Shown: positions 54,308 through 63,895 of the stretch, piece by piece
Layout of the letters: every line of letters begins with the position of its first letter
Numbering within the stretch: the stretch's first letter is position 1
Assembly: GCF_014596975.1 (NCBI RefSeq)
Contig: NZ_JACVXD010000011.1
Location: forward strand, 26,990-90,989
Source: Aestuariibaculum marinum
Lineage (GTDB): Bacteria; Bacteroidota; Bacteroidia; Flavobacteriales; Flavobacteriaceae
Length of the DNA: 64,000 nt
Reading direction: 5' to 3'
Translations under genes and position numbers: made by a program
Notes under the pieces: model-generated
Seen by the model: only the letters and a program-made list of their open reading frames with translations
What the model was told of the DNA's origin: nothing
Database searches by the model: none

Positions 54308-54730
54308 CTAAAATCGAATAGCTAGATTTAAATCTTTATCAGTTACTTTAAATTGTGCCAAATGAAACTGCGGCGGACCAAAGTTCATCGGGTTGTTAGA
54401 CATGCCATAAGGTTCCTGAGGCATACCATTGGAGTCAAAGTCCATACGTTCATTATCATTTTTATCATGTAATGCCATAATAGCATAGTCGCCAGGAGTA
54501 ACATTTTTAAAGGTCGCTTTTACTTTGCCATCTTCTATTTTGCTTTTCAGAGCTTGAATACCTTTACCCTTCATAAAAGTGTCTTTGGTGTGTAATCCTA
54601 GTAAGACATGCCCGTCGTTGGAGGTAACATTATCTATGGTTATGGTAATATCGTGTCCTAATTCCTTTTCCTGACCATAACTTAATGTGGTAAAAAGCGC
54701 TAATAAAATAAGTGTTGTTACAGTTTTCAT
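54308..54730 (-). CDS. DUF2141 secreted protein
   Basis: This is a 140-residue secreted protein with a signal peptide ending LSYGQ. The DUF2141 pattern is clear: DGHVLLGLHTKDTF, FKNVTPGDYAIMALHDKNDN and MDFDSNGMPQEPYGMSNN. It is a small beta-sandwich with an acidic, Ca-binding-like DKNDNERMDFDSNG segment. Function is unknown. Members in Bacteroidota are often single genes, as here. Confidence 0.88.
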   Translation of the reverse strand: MKTVTTLILLALFTTLSYGQEKELGHDITITIDNVTSNDGHVLLGLHTKDTFMKGKGIQALKSKIEDGKVKATFKNVTPGDYAIMALHDKNDNERMDFDSNGMPQEPYGMSNNPMNFGPPQFHLAQFKVTDKDLNLAIRF

Positions 54731-54839
54731 AATGACTTTTGTATTGATTTATGTTTCAAAAGTCTATAATGAACAGGTGTAATTATAAAAGAAGTGACTC
54801 AGTTGTAGATTTAACCTGATGAATTGTGAAAACTGAATG

Positions 54840-56171
54840 TTATAATAAGCCTCTTGACTTTATTTCCAGATATTTATTAATGGTATCGATAGTTAAATTC
54901 TCAGGAGTGGTTAATATGGAATAGATACCATATTTTTTTAGTTCGTTAACAATAAGGCGTTTTTCAAAATCAAATTTTTCAGCAATTACTTTATCGTAAA
55001 CCTGCTGTACGGTTTCGGCTTTGGTTTTAATTAGGGTGTCCAGCTCTGTATTTTTAAAGAAAATCACCACCAACACATGACTCTTGGCAATTGCTTTTAA
55101 GTAGGGCAGTTGTCGGTTTAGGCCATCCATCGTTTCAAAGTTTGTATACATTAACAGTAAACTTCGGTTGGTTATATGGCGTTTTATGTTGGCGTACAAT
55201 CTACTGAAATCACTTTCAAAGAAATCGGTGTTGACGTTGTAAAGGGCTTCAAGAATCAGTTGCATTTGTGAACTGCGACGTTCGGCTACCACCACATTGT
55301 CTATGCGTTTTGAAAATGATAACATACCCGCTTTATCGTGTTTTTTCAATACCACATTACTAATTACAAGACTGGCATTAATGGCGTAATCTAACAGACT
55401 TAAGCCATCAAATGGCATCTTCATAATACGTCCTTTATCAATAATAGAATATACCGGTTGCGATTTTTCATCCTGAAACTGATTTACCATCAGCTGGTTG
55501 CGTTTGGCAGTGGCTTTCCAGTTAATGGTACGTAAATCATCTCCTAAAACATAGTCTTTAATTTGCTCAAATTCCATGGTGTGTCCCAGACGGCGGACTT
55601 TCTTTAAGCCGTATTCCAAAGAGTTTTGATTGATATTTAACAGTTCGAACTTTTTAAGTTGTTTAAAACTCGGGTAGGTGGGCACCATAGCATCACTACT
55701 AAAGGTGAAGCGCTTGGCCACCAGATTTAATACTGAGGTTGCATAAACGTTTAAACTCCCAAAATGATATTCGCCACGTTCGGTTGGGCGTAACTGGTAA
55801 CTAATGTTTTTTGAACGTCGTGGAGCAACACGATGCTTAATTTTAAAATCACGTTTTTGAAACTGCTCCGGAATTTCATCGATAATTTCCAGATGAATTG
55901 AAATTGGGTAGTTGTTCTTAATTTGAAGGTTGACTGTATTATTATCACCGTTGGAAAACTTATCCGGTAGGATACGCTCCGCTTCAATTTTATGTGTTCC
56001 AATGAAAATCGTAAAGAAATCAATAATAAATAACAGTGCCAGCACTAAAATAGACAACTGTGCAATATTGAATAATACCGGAATGAAATAACTTAAACCA
56101 AATAACACGACAATACCGATGCCGGCATAGAAAAAACGAGGTTGTATGTAAAAGGGTTTAAAGAATTTCAA
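54840..56171 (-). CDS. DUF58 (BatA-like vWA-related) protein
   Basis: This is a 443-residue protein with two N-terminal membrane helices (about 10-60). The DUF58 core is marked by RRLGHTMEFEQIKDYVLGDDLRTINWKATAKR, quoted here only in outline: the RxxGxxxEFxxxRDYxxGDxxRxIxWxxxAR consensus at about residues 190-225. A vWA-like second half follows. DUF58 proteins work with MoxR ATPases, probably as chaperone-type systems for complex assembly or cell-envelope integrity. It is the last gene of a five-gene minus-strand operon. Confidence 0.92.
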   Translation of the reverse strand: MKFFKPFYIQPRFFYAGIGIVVLFGLSYFIPVLFNIAQLSILVLALLFIIDFFTIFIGTHKIEAERILPDKFSNGDNNTVNLQIKNNYPISIHLEIIDEIPEQFQKRDFKIKHRVAPRRSKNISYQLRPTERGEYHFGSLNVYATSVLNLVAKRFTFSSDAMVPTYPSFKQLKKFELLNINQNSLEYGLKKVRRLGHTMEFEQIKDYVLGDDLRTINWKATAKRNQLMVNQFQDEKSQPVYSIIDKGRIMKMPFDGLSLLDYAINASLVISNVVLKKHDKAGMLSFSKRIDNVVVAERRSSQMQLILEALYNVNTDFFESDFSRLYANIKRHITNRSLLLMYTNFETMDGLNRQLPYLKAIAKSHVLVVIFFKNTELDTLIKTKAETVQQVYDKVIAEKFDFEKRLIVNELKKYGIYSILTTPENLTIDTINKYLEIKSRGLL

Positions 56172-56191
56172 TGTGCACTGGATTTATATAT

Positions 56192-57259
56192 TTATCTAGG
56201 TATTTCTACAGTTTCAATAATTTGTTTGATAATTTGCTTGCTGGTAACGCCTTCCATTTCGCGCTCCGGTGTTACAATAACACGGTGGTGTAATACAGGA
56301 ACCGAAGCACGTTTAATATCTTCAGGTGTTACAAAATCACGGCCAGACATCGCAGCAAAGGCTTTACTTGCTTTTAGTATAGCTATAGAAGCTCTTGGCG
56401 AAGCACCTAAATATAAAAACGGATTGTTACGCGTAGCTACAATCAGTTCGGCAATGTATTGTAATAAGTGTTGCTCAACAAGCACCTGACTCACCAAGTT
56501 CTGATATGTTACTATTTGTTCGGCGGTTAAGAAGGAAGTAATTGTTGCTGTTTTCTCTTTTTCTTTTAAATCGTGTTCACGTACCAGAATCTCAATTTCT
56601 TCTTCCAGATTAGGGTAATCCACATCTATTTTAAACAGGAATCGGTCTAACTGCGCTTCGGGTAAACGGTAGGTACCTTCCTGCTCAACCGGGTTTTGCG
56701 TCGCCAGAACTATAAACGGTGCATCCAAACTGTATTTATTGCCATCGATGGTTATTTGTTGCTCTTCCATCACTTCAAACAAGGCCGCCTGTGTTTTGGC
56801 TGGGGCACGGTTAATCTCATCAATTAAAATCATATTCGAGAAAATAGGCCCTTTCTTAAACTCAAACTCCGACACTTTTAAATTAAATACCGAGGTTCCT
56901 AAAATGTCACTTGGCATTAAATCGGGGGTAAATTGTATACGACTAAACCCAACACTTAATGATTTGGCTAAAAGCTTTGCCGTTACCGTTTTGGCAACCC
57001 CCGGAACCCCTTCAATTAAGGCATGTCCTTTAGCTAGTAGTGAAGCAATCAGCATATCGACCATATCTTTTTGACCAACGATAACTTTACCTACTTCGGC
57101 TTTAATGTTTTGCACACTGTTTTGTAATTCCGATAGGTCTAAACGGTTTTGAAACTCTAAGCCGTTAGACTCAGTACCATCGGTAGTTTCTGTTGCTATG
57201 TTTGCGTCTTGTTTTGGTAAAAAGTCGCTGTGGTCTTGGGGTTGTGTGTTTTCTTCCAT
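56192..57259 (-). CDS. MoxR-family AAA+ ATPase
   Basis: This is a 355-residue AAA+ ATPase with Walker A GVPGVAKTVTAK, Walker B MILIDEINRAP, sensor 1 LATQNPVEQEGTYRLPEAQLD and the sensor 2 region GASPRASIA. The first 60 residues are an acidic leader. MoxR ATPases act with vWA/DUF58 partners, here the gene 20 bp downstream. It follows DUF4350 by 2 bp. Confidence 0.95.
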   Translation of the reverse strand: MEENTQPQDHSDFLPKQDANIATETTDGTESNGLEFQNRLDLSELQNSVQNIKAEVGKVIVGQKDMVDMLIASLLAKGHALIEGVPGVAKTVTAKLLAKSLSVGFSRIQFTPDLMPSDILGTSVFNLKVSEFEFKKGPIFSNMILIDEINRAPAKTQAALFEVMEEQQITIDGNKYSLDAPFIVLATQNPVEQEGTYRLPEAQLDRFLFKIDVDYPNLEEEIEILVREHDLKEKEKTATITSFLTAEQIVTYQNLVSQVLVEQHLLQYIAELIVATRNNPFLYLGASPRASIAILKASKAFAAMSGRDFVTPEDIKRASVPVLHHRVIVTPEREMEGVTSKQIIKQIIETVEIPR

Positions 57260-57261
57260 AA

Positions 57262-58467
57262 TTAGTTGTTGTAAAAGGCTTCGATATGCCTGTTTAACTT
57301 GATTAGGTTTTCTTCAAAAAATTCGCTTTTCGTTCGAAGCCAATTTATGTATTTAATCAGTGGTTTAATATCCTCTTTTTTCTTGCCTGATTTTGATGCT
57401 AGCTTCGTAACAAATTCATCATCAAGGCTATCGGTGTTGATATTATAATCGCTTCTTACTTTATCTAAAAAGTACGTTATTTTTTTGTCAATCAGGTTTT
57501 TGTGATCCTGTGTTTCAAAATATAAATTAGAAACCGTTTTCACAAAGGCCACTGTGGTATTTTGTAAAGGTTTGATGATTTTAATCACGCGTTGTCTGCG
57601 TTTCGCATTAAAAATCATGAACAGTAATGTAAAGATGAGTGCGGTATACCAGGCCCATCGGAAGGCAGTTTGCTCTAAAAACCAACTGAGGTTAGAGGTT
57701 TTCTCCACCTCACCGTAATAGTTTTTCTGAATTTTGGTGTAAGAGTCAAAGTAAAGATCGGCATCTGGTAAATAGGAGAGGACATCCTCCACATACTGGT
57801 AGCGCTCTTCCTTTAACAGGTTGTAATTGGTGAAAATTTTTGGTTCGGTATGAAGGAATACATGACCATTTCCAAAAGGCACTTCAATAAAATTTACATG
57901 TTTATAGTCAATCTTTGAATAGCCCAGAATTTTACAATTTATGGAATCGAAACCGGAGAAATAGTTGTCGCCTTCGTTTCTGTCTATCTTGGTTGATTTT
58001 AACTTTCGGTTTTCAAAAGACAAATACGAAATACTATCTTTTTCGTTGGCGATATAATCGATATCAATTTGTAGGGTGTCGTGTATTTTTTGCGGATACA
58101 CATAATCGGATATAAACAGGGTGTTTCCTTCACTCACAAAGCGCATCAGTTCATCAATGGAGTCGTCCAGTAAATAATCAGAATTTCCAATAATCATAAA
58201 CGTACCCTTGGCCATATGTTTGCCGTTGTCGTCTTCACTATTTACACTCAGGTAACTCGCTGGCTGATGGTAAACCGTGCGTATCTTTTTATCTTTAAAC
58301 AGATTCGGTAATTCCTTGTACAGAATACTTACGCCGTAAGGTTTGTTGCTTTTTTCGTTAAACGATTCTTCCCAGTCTACCATTTTGGTTGTACGTACCG
58401 AAAGCATAACTGAAGCTGTAATAATCAGTATAACGATGATGAGGATAAATGGCAAGACTTTCTTCAT
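57262..58467 (-). CDS. DUF4350-domain membrane protein
   Basis: This is a 401-residue protein with one N-terminal helix (about 4-24), a periplasmic glutaminase-like domain typical of DUF4350 (GVSILYKELP, SEGNTLFISDYVY, GNGHVFLHTEP) and a second helix near 270-290, followed by a cytoplasmic helical tail. It starts at the last base of the DUF4129 gene. It is a standard member of the MoxR cluster in Bacteroidota, with no assigned activity. Confidence 0.87.
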   Translation of the reverse strand: MKKVLPFILIIVILIITASVMLSVRTTKMVDWEESFNEKSNKPYGVSILYKELPNLFKDKKIRTVYHQPASYLSVNSEDDNGKHMAKGTFMIIGNSDYLLDDSIDELMRFVSEGNTLFISDYVYPQKIHDTLQIDIDYIANEKDSISYLSFENRKLKSTKIDRNEGDNYFSGFDSINCKILGYSKIDYKHVNFIEVPFGNGHVFLHTEPKIFTNYNLLKEERYQYVEDVLSYLPDADLYFDSYTKIQKNYYGEVEKTSNLSWFLEQTAFRWAWYTALIFTLLFMIFNAKRRQRVIKIIKPLQNTTVAFVKTVSNLYFETQDHKNLIDKKITYFLDKVRSDYNINTDSLDDEFVTKLASKSGKKKEDIKPLIKYINWLRTKSEFFEENLIKLNRHIEAFYNN

Positions 58468-59189
58468 TATTTCACCAGGTTTAACAGGGTTGTAAAATTG
58501 CCTTTAGCCTTGTTGTACTGGGTTTCGTTTACCGGAAACTTACCATACCAGATGTAGTTGTATAAATAGGAGGTATAGGTAAAGTTATCACTGAAGGGAG
58601 TGTTGCTCATTTCATTCAGGTACTCGCTATTGGTCTTATCGTCTTCAAACTTAATATGGTTTTTTAAGCTCAGATTTTTTAATACAAGCAGGTAGAAATA
58701 CCGAATCGCTAGTCGGTAGTCCCCTAAATCTTCGGCTTGTTTAATCAACAGACTAATATCGGTATGTTCAATATTTTCGGAAGTAATCTCCTGATGATGT
58801 GCAATGTTTCGGTTTTGTTTCGATTGAAACCAGCCATTGCCCCCTTCTTTAAATAACACGTATACCAGAGCAATTACGGCTAATGCAATAGCGATGTAGA
58901 ATATAAAGCGTAGCGGCCCTAAATTCATATTCAGGTAATTATTGTTATTCTGTTCTTTAACCTTAACCTTTTGCTCTTTATAATCTATATATTCGCCTGA
59001 ACCTTCCTCTGTATGGCCTACCATATCAATGCCTTCATAATTAAAAGTATCGCCACTATAACGTTCCTTAAAATTTTCATCAAATTCGCGTTTCTGTTGC
59101 GGCTCCTGTACAGGTAATCCTGTAGCGGTTTGATGGCTGAAAAGCATCAAAATAAGAAGGAGGTAGATATGTAATTGTTTTAAGGTCAA
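58467..59189 (-). CDS. DUF4129-domain membrane protein
   Basis: This is a 240-residue protein with a signal peptide or first helix, a periplasmic stretch, one transmembrane helix (about 92-112) and a C-terminal DUF4129 domain (DISLLIKQAEDLGDYRLAIR, FYLLVLKNLS, YIWYGKF). It overlaps the SpoIIM-type gene by 4 bp and the DUF4350 gene by 1 bp, so the three are coupled in translation. Confidence 0.87.
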   Translation of the reverse strand: MTLKQLHIYLLLILMLFSHQTATGLPVQEPQQKREFDENFKERYSGDTFNYEGIDMVGHTEEGSGEYIDYKEQKVKVKEQNNNNYLNMNLGPLRFIFYIAIALAVIALVYVLFKEGGNGWFQSKQNRNIAHHQEITSENIEHTDISLLIKQAEDLGDYRLAIRYFYLLVLKNLSLKNHIKFEDDKTNSEYLNEMSNTPFSDNFTYTSYLYNYIWYGKFPVNETQYNKAKGNFTTLLNLVK

Positions 59190-60169
59190 GGGCGATTCAA
59201 TAAGGGGCTTTGAGTAATTTGTTTCTGAATTTTAAACGGATATATCAGGTAATAGTAGGTAATGATACTGAGTGTGGTAAGGATGATGCCTGCCGATAAC
59301 CAGTGCGGCATGATGTTACTGTAACGAGTAATAAAGCCTTCCAGAAAGCCTGCCGAAAATGTAAACGGAAAGGTACTGATGAGGATCTTCACCCCGGTTT
59401 TAGCCCCTTGTTTAAACGAGGTCATGCGGCTGTAGGTATTCGGGAACAGAATACTCGCCCCAAGAATTAGTCCGGCAGCGGCTTCAATAACAATGGCGAA
59501 AATCTCCATAGCGCCGTGTATCCAAATCCCGCGAACACTCTCCCAAAACACGTCTTTTTCGTAAAAGAAATACTGAAACGAGCCCAGCATGATGCAGTTT
59601 TCAAACAGGATGTATATCGTGCCAATACCACCAAACACCCCAAGAATAAACGAAATAATCCCCACCTTTAGGTTGTTTATGGTAATACCAATAAAACTCC
59701 CCCAGTTACTTCCGCTTTTATACACGGCTACCGGGTCGCCAGCTTCAATATTTTCAATAGACATATTAACGTAATCGTCGCCTAGAATAGAACGAACAAA
59801 CTCCCCGTCGTTAGCGGCCGATATGGCTCCAATAAACGTAAAAGCAAAAAAGATGATGAAGGCCACATAAATAAACTTGCGGTACTGGTAACAAATTAAC
59901 GGCACTTCGGTTTTCCAGAAACTTACCAGACGATTGTTGTCTTCGCGTTTGGTTTTATAAATTTTCTGAAAAGCTTTCGCAGCCAGCTGGTTTAAATAAA
60001 CAATTACCTTACTTTTGGGGTAATAGGTCTGTGCGTAAGCCAGATCGTTAATTACGTGAATGTATTGAGAAGCCAGTTCGTCTGCATCTTTAAAGTCATT
60101 ATTAAAGATGGCTTTTTCGAAAGCTAACCATTTTTCTTTATTTTGCTTGATGAATGAAACTTCTCTCAT
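59186..60169 (-). CDS. SpoIIM-like (stage II sporulation protein M) membrane protein
   Basis: This is a 327-residue multi-span membrane protein of the SpoIIM family, with a soluble N-terminal part (MREVSFIKQNKEKWLAFEK). The membrane blocks include FAFTFIGAISAAND, GSFQYFFYEKD, WIHGAMEIFAIVIEAAAGL and GAKTGVKILIS. Bacteroidota do not sporulate, and the family name reflects fold only. It is the first gene of the MoxR operon and starts 24 bp from the divergent RDD gene. Confidence 0.93.
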   Translation of the reverse strand: MREVSFIKQNKEKWLAFEKAIFNNDFKDADELASQYIHVINDLAYAQTYYPKSKVIVYLNQLAAKAFQKIYKTKREDNNRLVSFWKTEVPLICYQYRKFIYVAFIIFFAFTFIGAISAANDGEFVRSILGDDYVNMSIENIEAGDPVAVYKSGSNWGSFIGITINNLKVGIISFILGVFGGIGTIYILFENCIMLGSFQYFFYEKDVFWESVRGIWIHGAMEIFAIVIEAAAGLILGASILFPNTYSRMTSFKQGAKTGVKILISTFPFTFSAGFLEGFITRYSNIMPHWLSAGIILTTLSIITYYYLIYPFKIQKQITQSPLLNRP

Positions 60170-60193
60170 ATAGGAGATAAATTAAAATATAAA

Positions 60194-60913
60194 ATGTCAG
60201 AGTTACAAATTAACACGACCCAAAATGTGAAAATAAATTTCAATGCCGCCGGTGCCGGAGAGCGTTTGTTGGCATATGGCATTGACTGGGCTATTAAAAT
60301 AGGATATTTTCTAATTTTAAGTCAGGGGTTTGGCGTGTTTGATGGTATGGACCGATGGTCGCAGATTGCCATTAACACGGTGTTAAGTTTTCCGGTGATG
60401 TTTTATACCCTGGCTTTAGAGTCGACGTTACAAGGACAAACGCTTGGTAAAAAAGCACTAAAGATTAAAGTGGTGAAGATTGATGGCTATCAGGCCTCGT
60501 TGTCCGATTATGTGGTGCGCTGGTTTTTTAGAATTGTCGATGTCTTTATCTTCGGACTTGGTTTTTTTGTAATGATCCTTAATAAAAAGTCGCAACGTCT
60601 GGGTGATATGGCGGCAGGTACGGCGGTTATTAGCCTAAAGGAAAACATAAACATTAACCACACCATTCTGGAAGAGCTGAAAGCCGATTACGTACCAACC
60701 TATCCAAACGTTATTAAACTTAGCGATAACGATGCCCGCATTATTAAAGAAACTTTTACACAGGCCAAGGCGACACGCGATTATCAGACCTTGATTCGTT
60801 TGCGTAAAAAACTGGTTGAAGTAGTAGGCATTAAAGACGTGAAACAAAAAAACGATATGGAGTTTATTGATGTGATTTTAAAAGACTATAACTTTTATAC
60901 CCAAAACATGTAA
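60194..60913 (+). CDS. RDD-family membrane protein
   Basis: This is a 239-residue protein with three membrane helices and the RDD signature (FNAAGAGERLLAYGIDWAIK with conserved Arg and Asp, then QGQTLGKKALKIKVV). A soluble C-terminal tail of about 80 residues follows. RDD proteins are widespread, and some act in transport of small solutes or sodium. It is divergent from SpoIIM with a shared 24-bp spacer, and its stop overlaps the start of the TRIC-type gene. Confidence 0.9.
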   Translation: MSELQINTTQNVKINFNAAGAGERLLAYGIDWAIKIGYFLILSQGFGVFDGMDRWSQIAINTVLSFPVMFYTLALESTLQGQTLGKKALKIKVVKIDGYQASLSDYVVRWFFRIVDVFIFGLGFFVMILNKKSQRLGDMAAGTAVISLKENININHTILEELKADYVPTYPNVIKLSDNDARIIKETFTQAKATRDYQTLIRLRKKLVEVVGIKDVKQKNDMEFIDVILKDYNFYTQNM

Positions 60914-61518
60914 TGCTGTACATAATTGACATTTTAGGAACTATTGCCTTTGCTATTTCTGGAGCCTTAGTGGCGTTCGATAAACGCATGGATGTGTTTG
61001 GTATTTTTATTATTGCCTTTGTAACGGCGGTAGGTGGTGGTACCCTGCGTGATTTACTCATTGGGCATACACCAGTAGGCTGGATGAACGACCTGACCTA
61101 TACCTATGTGATTATCGCCTCTACCATTTTTGCTATTGGGTTTCGCAGTAAACTCAACTATTTGCGTACCTCATTATTGTTGTTCGATGCCATTGGTATT
61201 GGGCTGTATACCTTAATTGGTTTAGAAAAAGGCGTGGAGTTACATTTGCATCCCATACTTTGTATTGCTTTAGGAACCATGACCGCCTGTTTTGGTGGGG
61301 TGATTCGTGATATTTTATGTAATGAAATCCCAGTCGTGTTTAGGCGTGAAACCATTTATGCGACCTGTTGTATTATGGGTGGTGTTGCGTATTTTGCTTT
61401 AGGCGCTTTACCCTTAGATCACAATATTGTGTTTTTAGCTTCCGGAGCCATTATTATTGCCACGCGATTACTCGCCGTGCGTTTTAAAATTGCTTTGCCT
61501 AATATTTACAGGGATTGA
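60913..61518 (+). CDS. TRIC-type cation channel family protein (UPF0126)
   Basis: This is a 201-residue protein with seven predicted membrane helices and two repeated GGG-type motifs (FVTAVGGGTLRDLLIG and ACFGGVIRDILCNEIP). That is the mark of the bacterial TRIC/YadS/YicG family of trimeric ion channels. It starts within the last codon of the RDD gene, so the two are coupled. Physiological ion and role are not known for this lineage. Confidence 0.92.
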   Translation: MLYIIDILGTIAFAISGALVAFDKRMDVFGIFIIAFVTAVGGGTLRDLLIGHTPVGWMNDLTYTYVIIASTIFAIGFRSKLNYLRTSLLLFDAIGIGLYTLIGLEKGVELHLHPILCIALGTMTACFGGVIRDILCNEIPVVFRRETIYATCCIMGGVAYFALGALPLDHNIVFLASGAIIIATRLLAVRFKIALPNIYRD

Positions 61519-61559
61519 TATAAAAAAGAAAATGTCCGAGTTTGATGTTTTATAGATAG

Positions 61560-62420
61560 TTAGTGTGAAGGTTGTTTTTTTATGTTTTCTGATATAGCAA
61601 TTATCATAAGTCCTTCTAATGTATAGCGTCTGTAAAATTTCATAAAAGCCATAAATGCTATATATGAAATTGCAGAAAGAATGAGTGTTAATAGAATATT
61701 TTCCATAGTAATTGGCAAAAATCTAATAAACCTAACTATAAAGTAAATTGTTAGTATGTTGAAAATTAAACTAATGGTTCTTAAGAAACCGTAAAGTGCA
61801 ATATAGTTATTCATTTTGATTTGATGTTGCTTACTATTTTCATAAGCATAGTGTGATAGAATTCGGTAGAAATCATATTTTTTACTCTCTCCTCTATTGT
61901 ATTTGGTTTTTTGAGACATATTTCTAAAACCAAGATTACCTAAAAGAATATTGGTTTTTAATTTAATTAGGTCAGTTAAAAATGAATCTAAGGGCTTTGT
62001 GTAGAAACTTTTTAAGCCTAATAACTGACCAAAAATCCAATCAAATAAAACGCAAGGAAATAAAAAAATAAATAAACAAATCCTCCATAATAATTCTTTC
62101 CAATTCGATGAAGATTTCCAATAACCTTGATTTTCAAAGCCAAGTAAATATTTAGAAGGATAACCATATCTCCAGTTAGCATATTTTTCAATGGTTATTG
62201 AAGAAACAAAACTGATTAAATGTCCAGTTGTATAGGCTAAGATTATGAATAAAAAGATGCCTTCTATTTTAACCGAAGAAAAGTTTTTGATTAATTCATC
62301 GATATTAATTCTCTCTACTTTTTTTAAGTAGTCAATAGTCAATAAAGAATAGATTACAATTGACCCAGGAATAAGATATCCAAGAAAATCATATACTGAA
62401 AAGGGGTTTTGTTTTATCAT
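61560..62420 (-). CDS. Multi-span membrane protein of unknown function (286 aa)
   Basis: I do not recognise the family. The protein has about five hydrophobic segments: near 12-28, 50-72, a Trp-rich pair at 110-145, and two at 205-260. Between 150 and 205 there is a cytoplasmic Lys/Tyr-rich loop. The opener NPFSVYDFLGYLIPGSI resembles small membrane proteins often seen near restriction or mobile genes, but this is only an impression. A repeat-rich region flanks it upstream. Confidence 0.65.
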   Translation of the reverse strand: MIKQNPFSVYDFLGYLIPGSIVIYSLLTIDYLKKVERINIDELIKNFSSVKIEGIFLFIILAYTTGHLISFVSSITIEKYANWRYGYPSKYLLGFENQGYWKSSSNWKELLWRICLFIFLFPCVLFDWIFGQLLGLKSFYTKPLDSFLTDLIKLKTNILLGNLGFRNMSQKTKYNRGESKKYDFYRILSHYAYENSKQHQIKMNNYIALYGFLRTISLIFNILTIYFIVRFIRFLPITMENILLTLILSAISYIAFMAFMKFYRRYTLEGLMIIAISENIKKQPSH

Positions 62421-62650
62421 CGTATGTGTTTTGTTTATCTAAATATACATACTATTCCTACGAAGTAAAAATGAATTTATTTGTAGTTTTAAACAACTCT
62501 ACATCTTATCATTATTCTCGTTTCAAACCACTTTAATAGCACCCTTGTTCAGCTAAAGGTGTATTTAAAAAATATAACCCTGAACGAGAGCAGAACAATC
62601 CTCGAACAAAACTGCAACAAAACCCCTGTTTTTTTGGCTTCAGTCCCAAA

Positions 62651-62710
62651 TTGTCTCAAACTGTGTCAAATCGTCTCATTCTGTCTCATATTGTGTCAAA
62701 TGGTTTCATT
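62651..62710. repeat. 10-bp degenerate tandem array (6 copies)
   Basis: Six consecutive decamers follow the pattern YTGTSTCAWA with exact 10-base phasing (TTGTCTCAAA, CTGTGTCAAA, TCGTCTCATT, CTGTCTCATA, TTGTGTCAAA, TGGTTTCATT). The period is close to one helical turn. Confidence 0.8.
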
Positions 62711-62723
62711 TTTGTTCTTTACT

Positions 62724-62828
62724 TGTTCATTTTGACTTGATTCATTACTGAGTTTAAAGTATACTTTGAACGAAAGTAGCAAGCGTAGCTTAACCAAAAA
62801 ATCAAGTCAAAAACTAGGAAATTGCTAA
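62724..62828. repeat. Direct repeat of at least 105 bp, copy 1, with terminal inverted repeats
   Basis: This is identical over 105 bases to 63896-64000. Inside it the 12-bp inverted repeats TTTTGACTTGAT (62730-62741) and ATCAAGTCAAAA (62801-62812) bound an 83-bp unit, as in a MITE or REP-like element. Confidence 0.9.
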
Positions 62829-63177
62829 TGCACTATTCGTTTCCGGCATTACATGCTTGAAGCTACGCTTCGCAGTTCCATACCTTCACTCATTATTTCT
62901 GATTTTTGACGAGGTTATATTTCCTTTGATAATTTTAGTTTGAAGGAAGAATTAAAAATTGTCATTTTTAGCTGGCAGGCGAGTGTCAAACCATTGCAGA
63001 AGGCGTGAAAAAGAAATGCTGTTTGACGAGCGTAGGGAGGAGTTCATTTCTTTTAGGCTTCAAAATGAGATTTGACCGCCGAAGCTATCAAGACTAGACT
63101 TTTTTGTTACTTTTTTGGGTAATGCAAAAAAGTAAAGGTATTAAGGGAATAATTTCATTTTGAATAAAAATAAACTA

Positions 63178-63292
63178 TGTCACCCTGAACTGGTTTAGTT
63201 ATGCTGAATCTTCGATTTCAGGGTCTAAACAAGATATAGTAGAGATGCTGAAATGCTGAAATGAATTCAGTACAGGCAAGTTCAGCATGACA
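63178..63292. repeat. 115-bp inverted-repeat-ended unit
   Basis: The 14-base ends at 63178-63191 and 63279-63292 are complementary at 12 of 14 positions (TGTCACCCTGAACT and AGTTCAGCATGACA). No open frame lies inside. A short TGCTGAAA tandem is present in the middle. Confidence 0.7.
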
Positions 63293-63441
63293 GTATTTGA
63301 AGTCTAGTGGCCTGTCCTGAGCGGAGTCGAAGGGTTTGTTACTTTTTTGGGCAATGCAAATCGACGAAGGAGATTCATGAACTCCTAAATTTAAAATATA
63401 AAATAGTGAACTAAAAAAGTAATGAAATTACCAATGGTTTA

Positions 63442-63756
63442 TTAAACATAGGGAACCTCTATTTTTACATTACCCTTTGCAGATGCGAAAGAAATGTTTA
63501 TAAAAATGGTTCTTTCCCGAGTTGATTTTGAGTTCATATTTTCAAACTCATCAAGCTTTATGTAGTCTTTTAAGTCTGAATACAATCTGTCAATTTGTAG
63601 TTCTTCGAGTTCAACTTTTAGAGTGATAGAAATATCAGAGAATTGCTTGATATCAACTATATCCCCATAATTATTGATAATTCGATTTATTTTGTCAAGA
63701 GCAATAAACTTACTTTCATTGCAGTAACCTTTCCAGAAAATAAATTTCTTCGCCAT
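63442..63756 (-). CDS. Hypothetical cytoplasmic protein (104 aa)
   Basis: This is a 104-residue protein (MAKKFIFWKGYCNESKFIAL, later ERTIFINISFASAKGNVKIE) with a likely alpha/beta fold and no signal or membrane segment. I do not recognise the family. The A-rich leader before the ATG is typical, and composition looks coding. It lies alone between two repeat-rich stretches. Confidence 0.6.
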   Translation of the reverse strand: MAKKFIFWKGYCNESKFIALDKINRIINNYGDIVDIKQFSDISITLKVELEELQIDRLYSDLKDYIKLDEFENMNSKSTRERTIFINISFASAKGNVKIEVPYV

Positions 63757-63895
63757 CTTTTTTTAGTAAAAATACGAAAACTAATATAGTGCAGTAGTAT
63801 AAAATATAGATGCTGTTTTATCAAGTAAAAACAGATTTATCATGCCTGAATGTAAGGCATGACAATTAAATAAAGTAAGGGAGATAAGAGGTTTA

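Larger units (their letters stand above)
62421..63441. repeat. 1-kb repeat-dense intergenic region
   Basis: No gene is supported here. The region holds, in order, a 10-bp tandem array (62651-62710), copy 1 of a repeat of at least 105 bp (62724-62828), a stem-loop of TTACTTTTTTG/CAAAAAAGTAA (63107-63135) with a partial second copy of its left arm (63339-63349), and a 115-bp inverted-repeat-ended unit (63178-63292). Phrases such as CCTGAGCGGAGTCGAAGGG (within 63314-63335) look like the family of intergenic repeats common in flavobacterial genomes. Confidence 0.75.
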
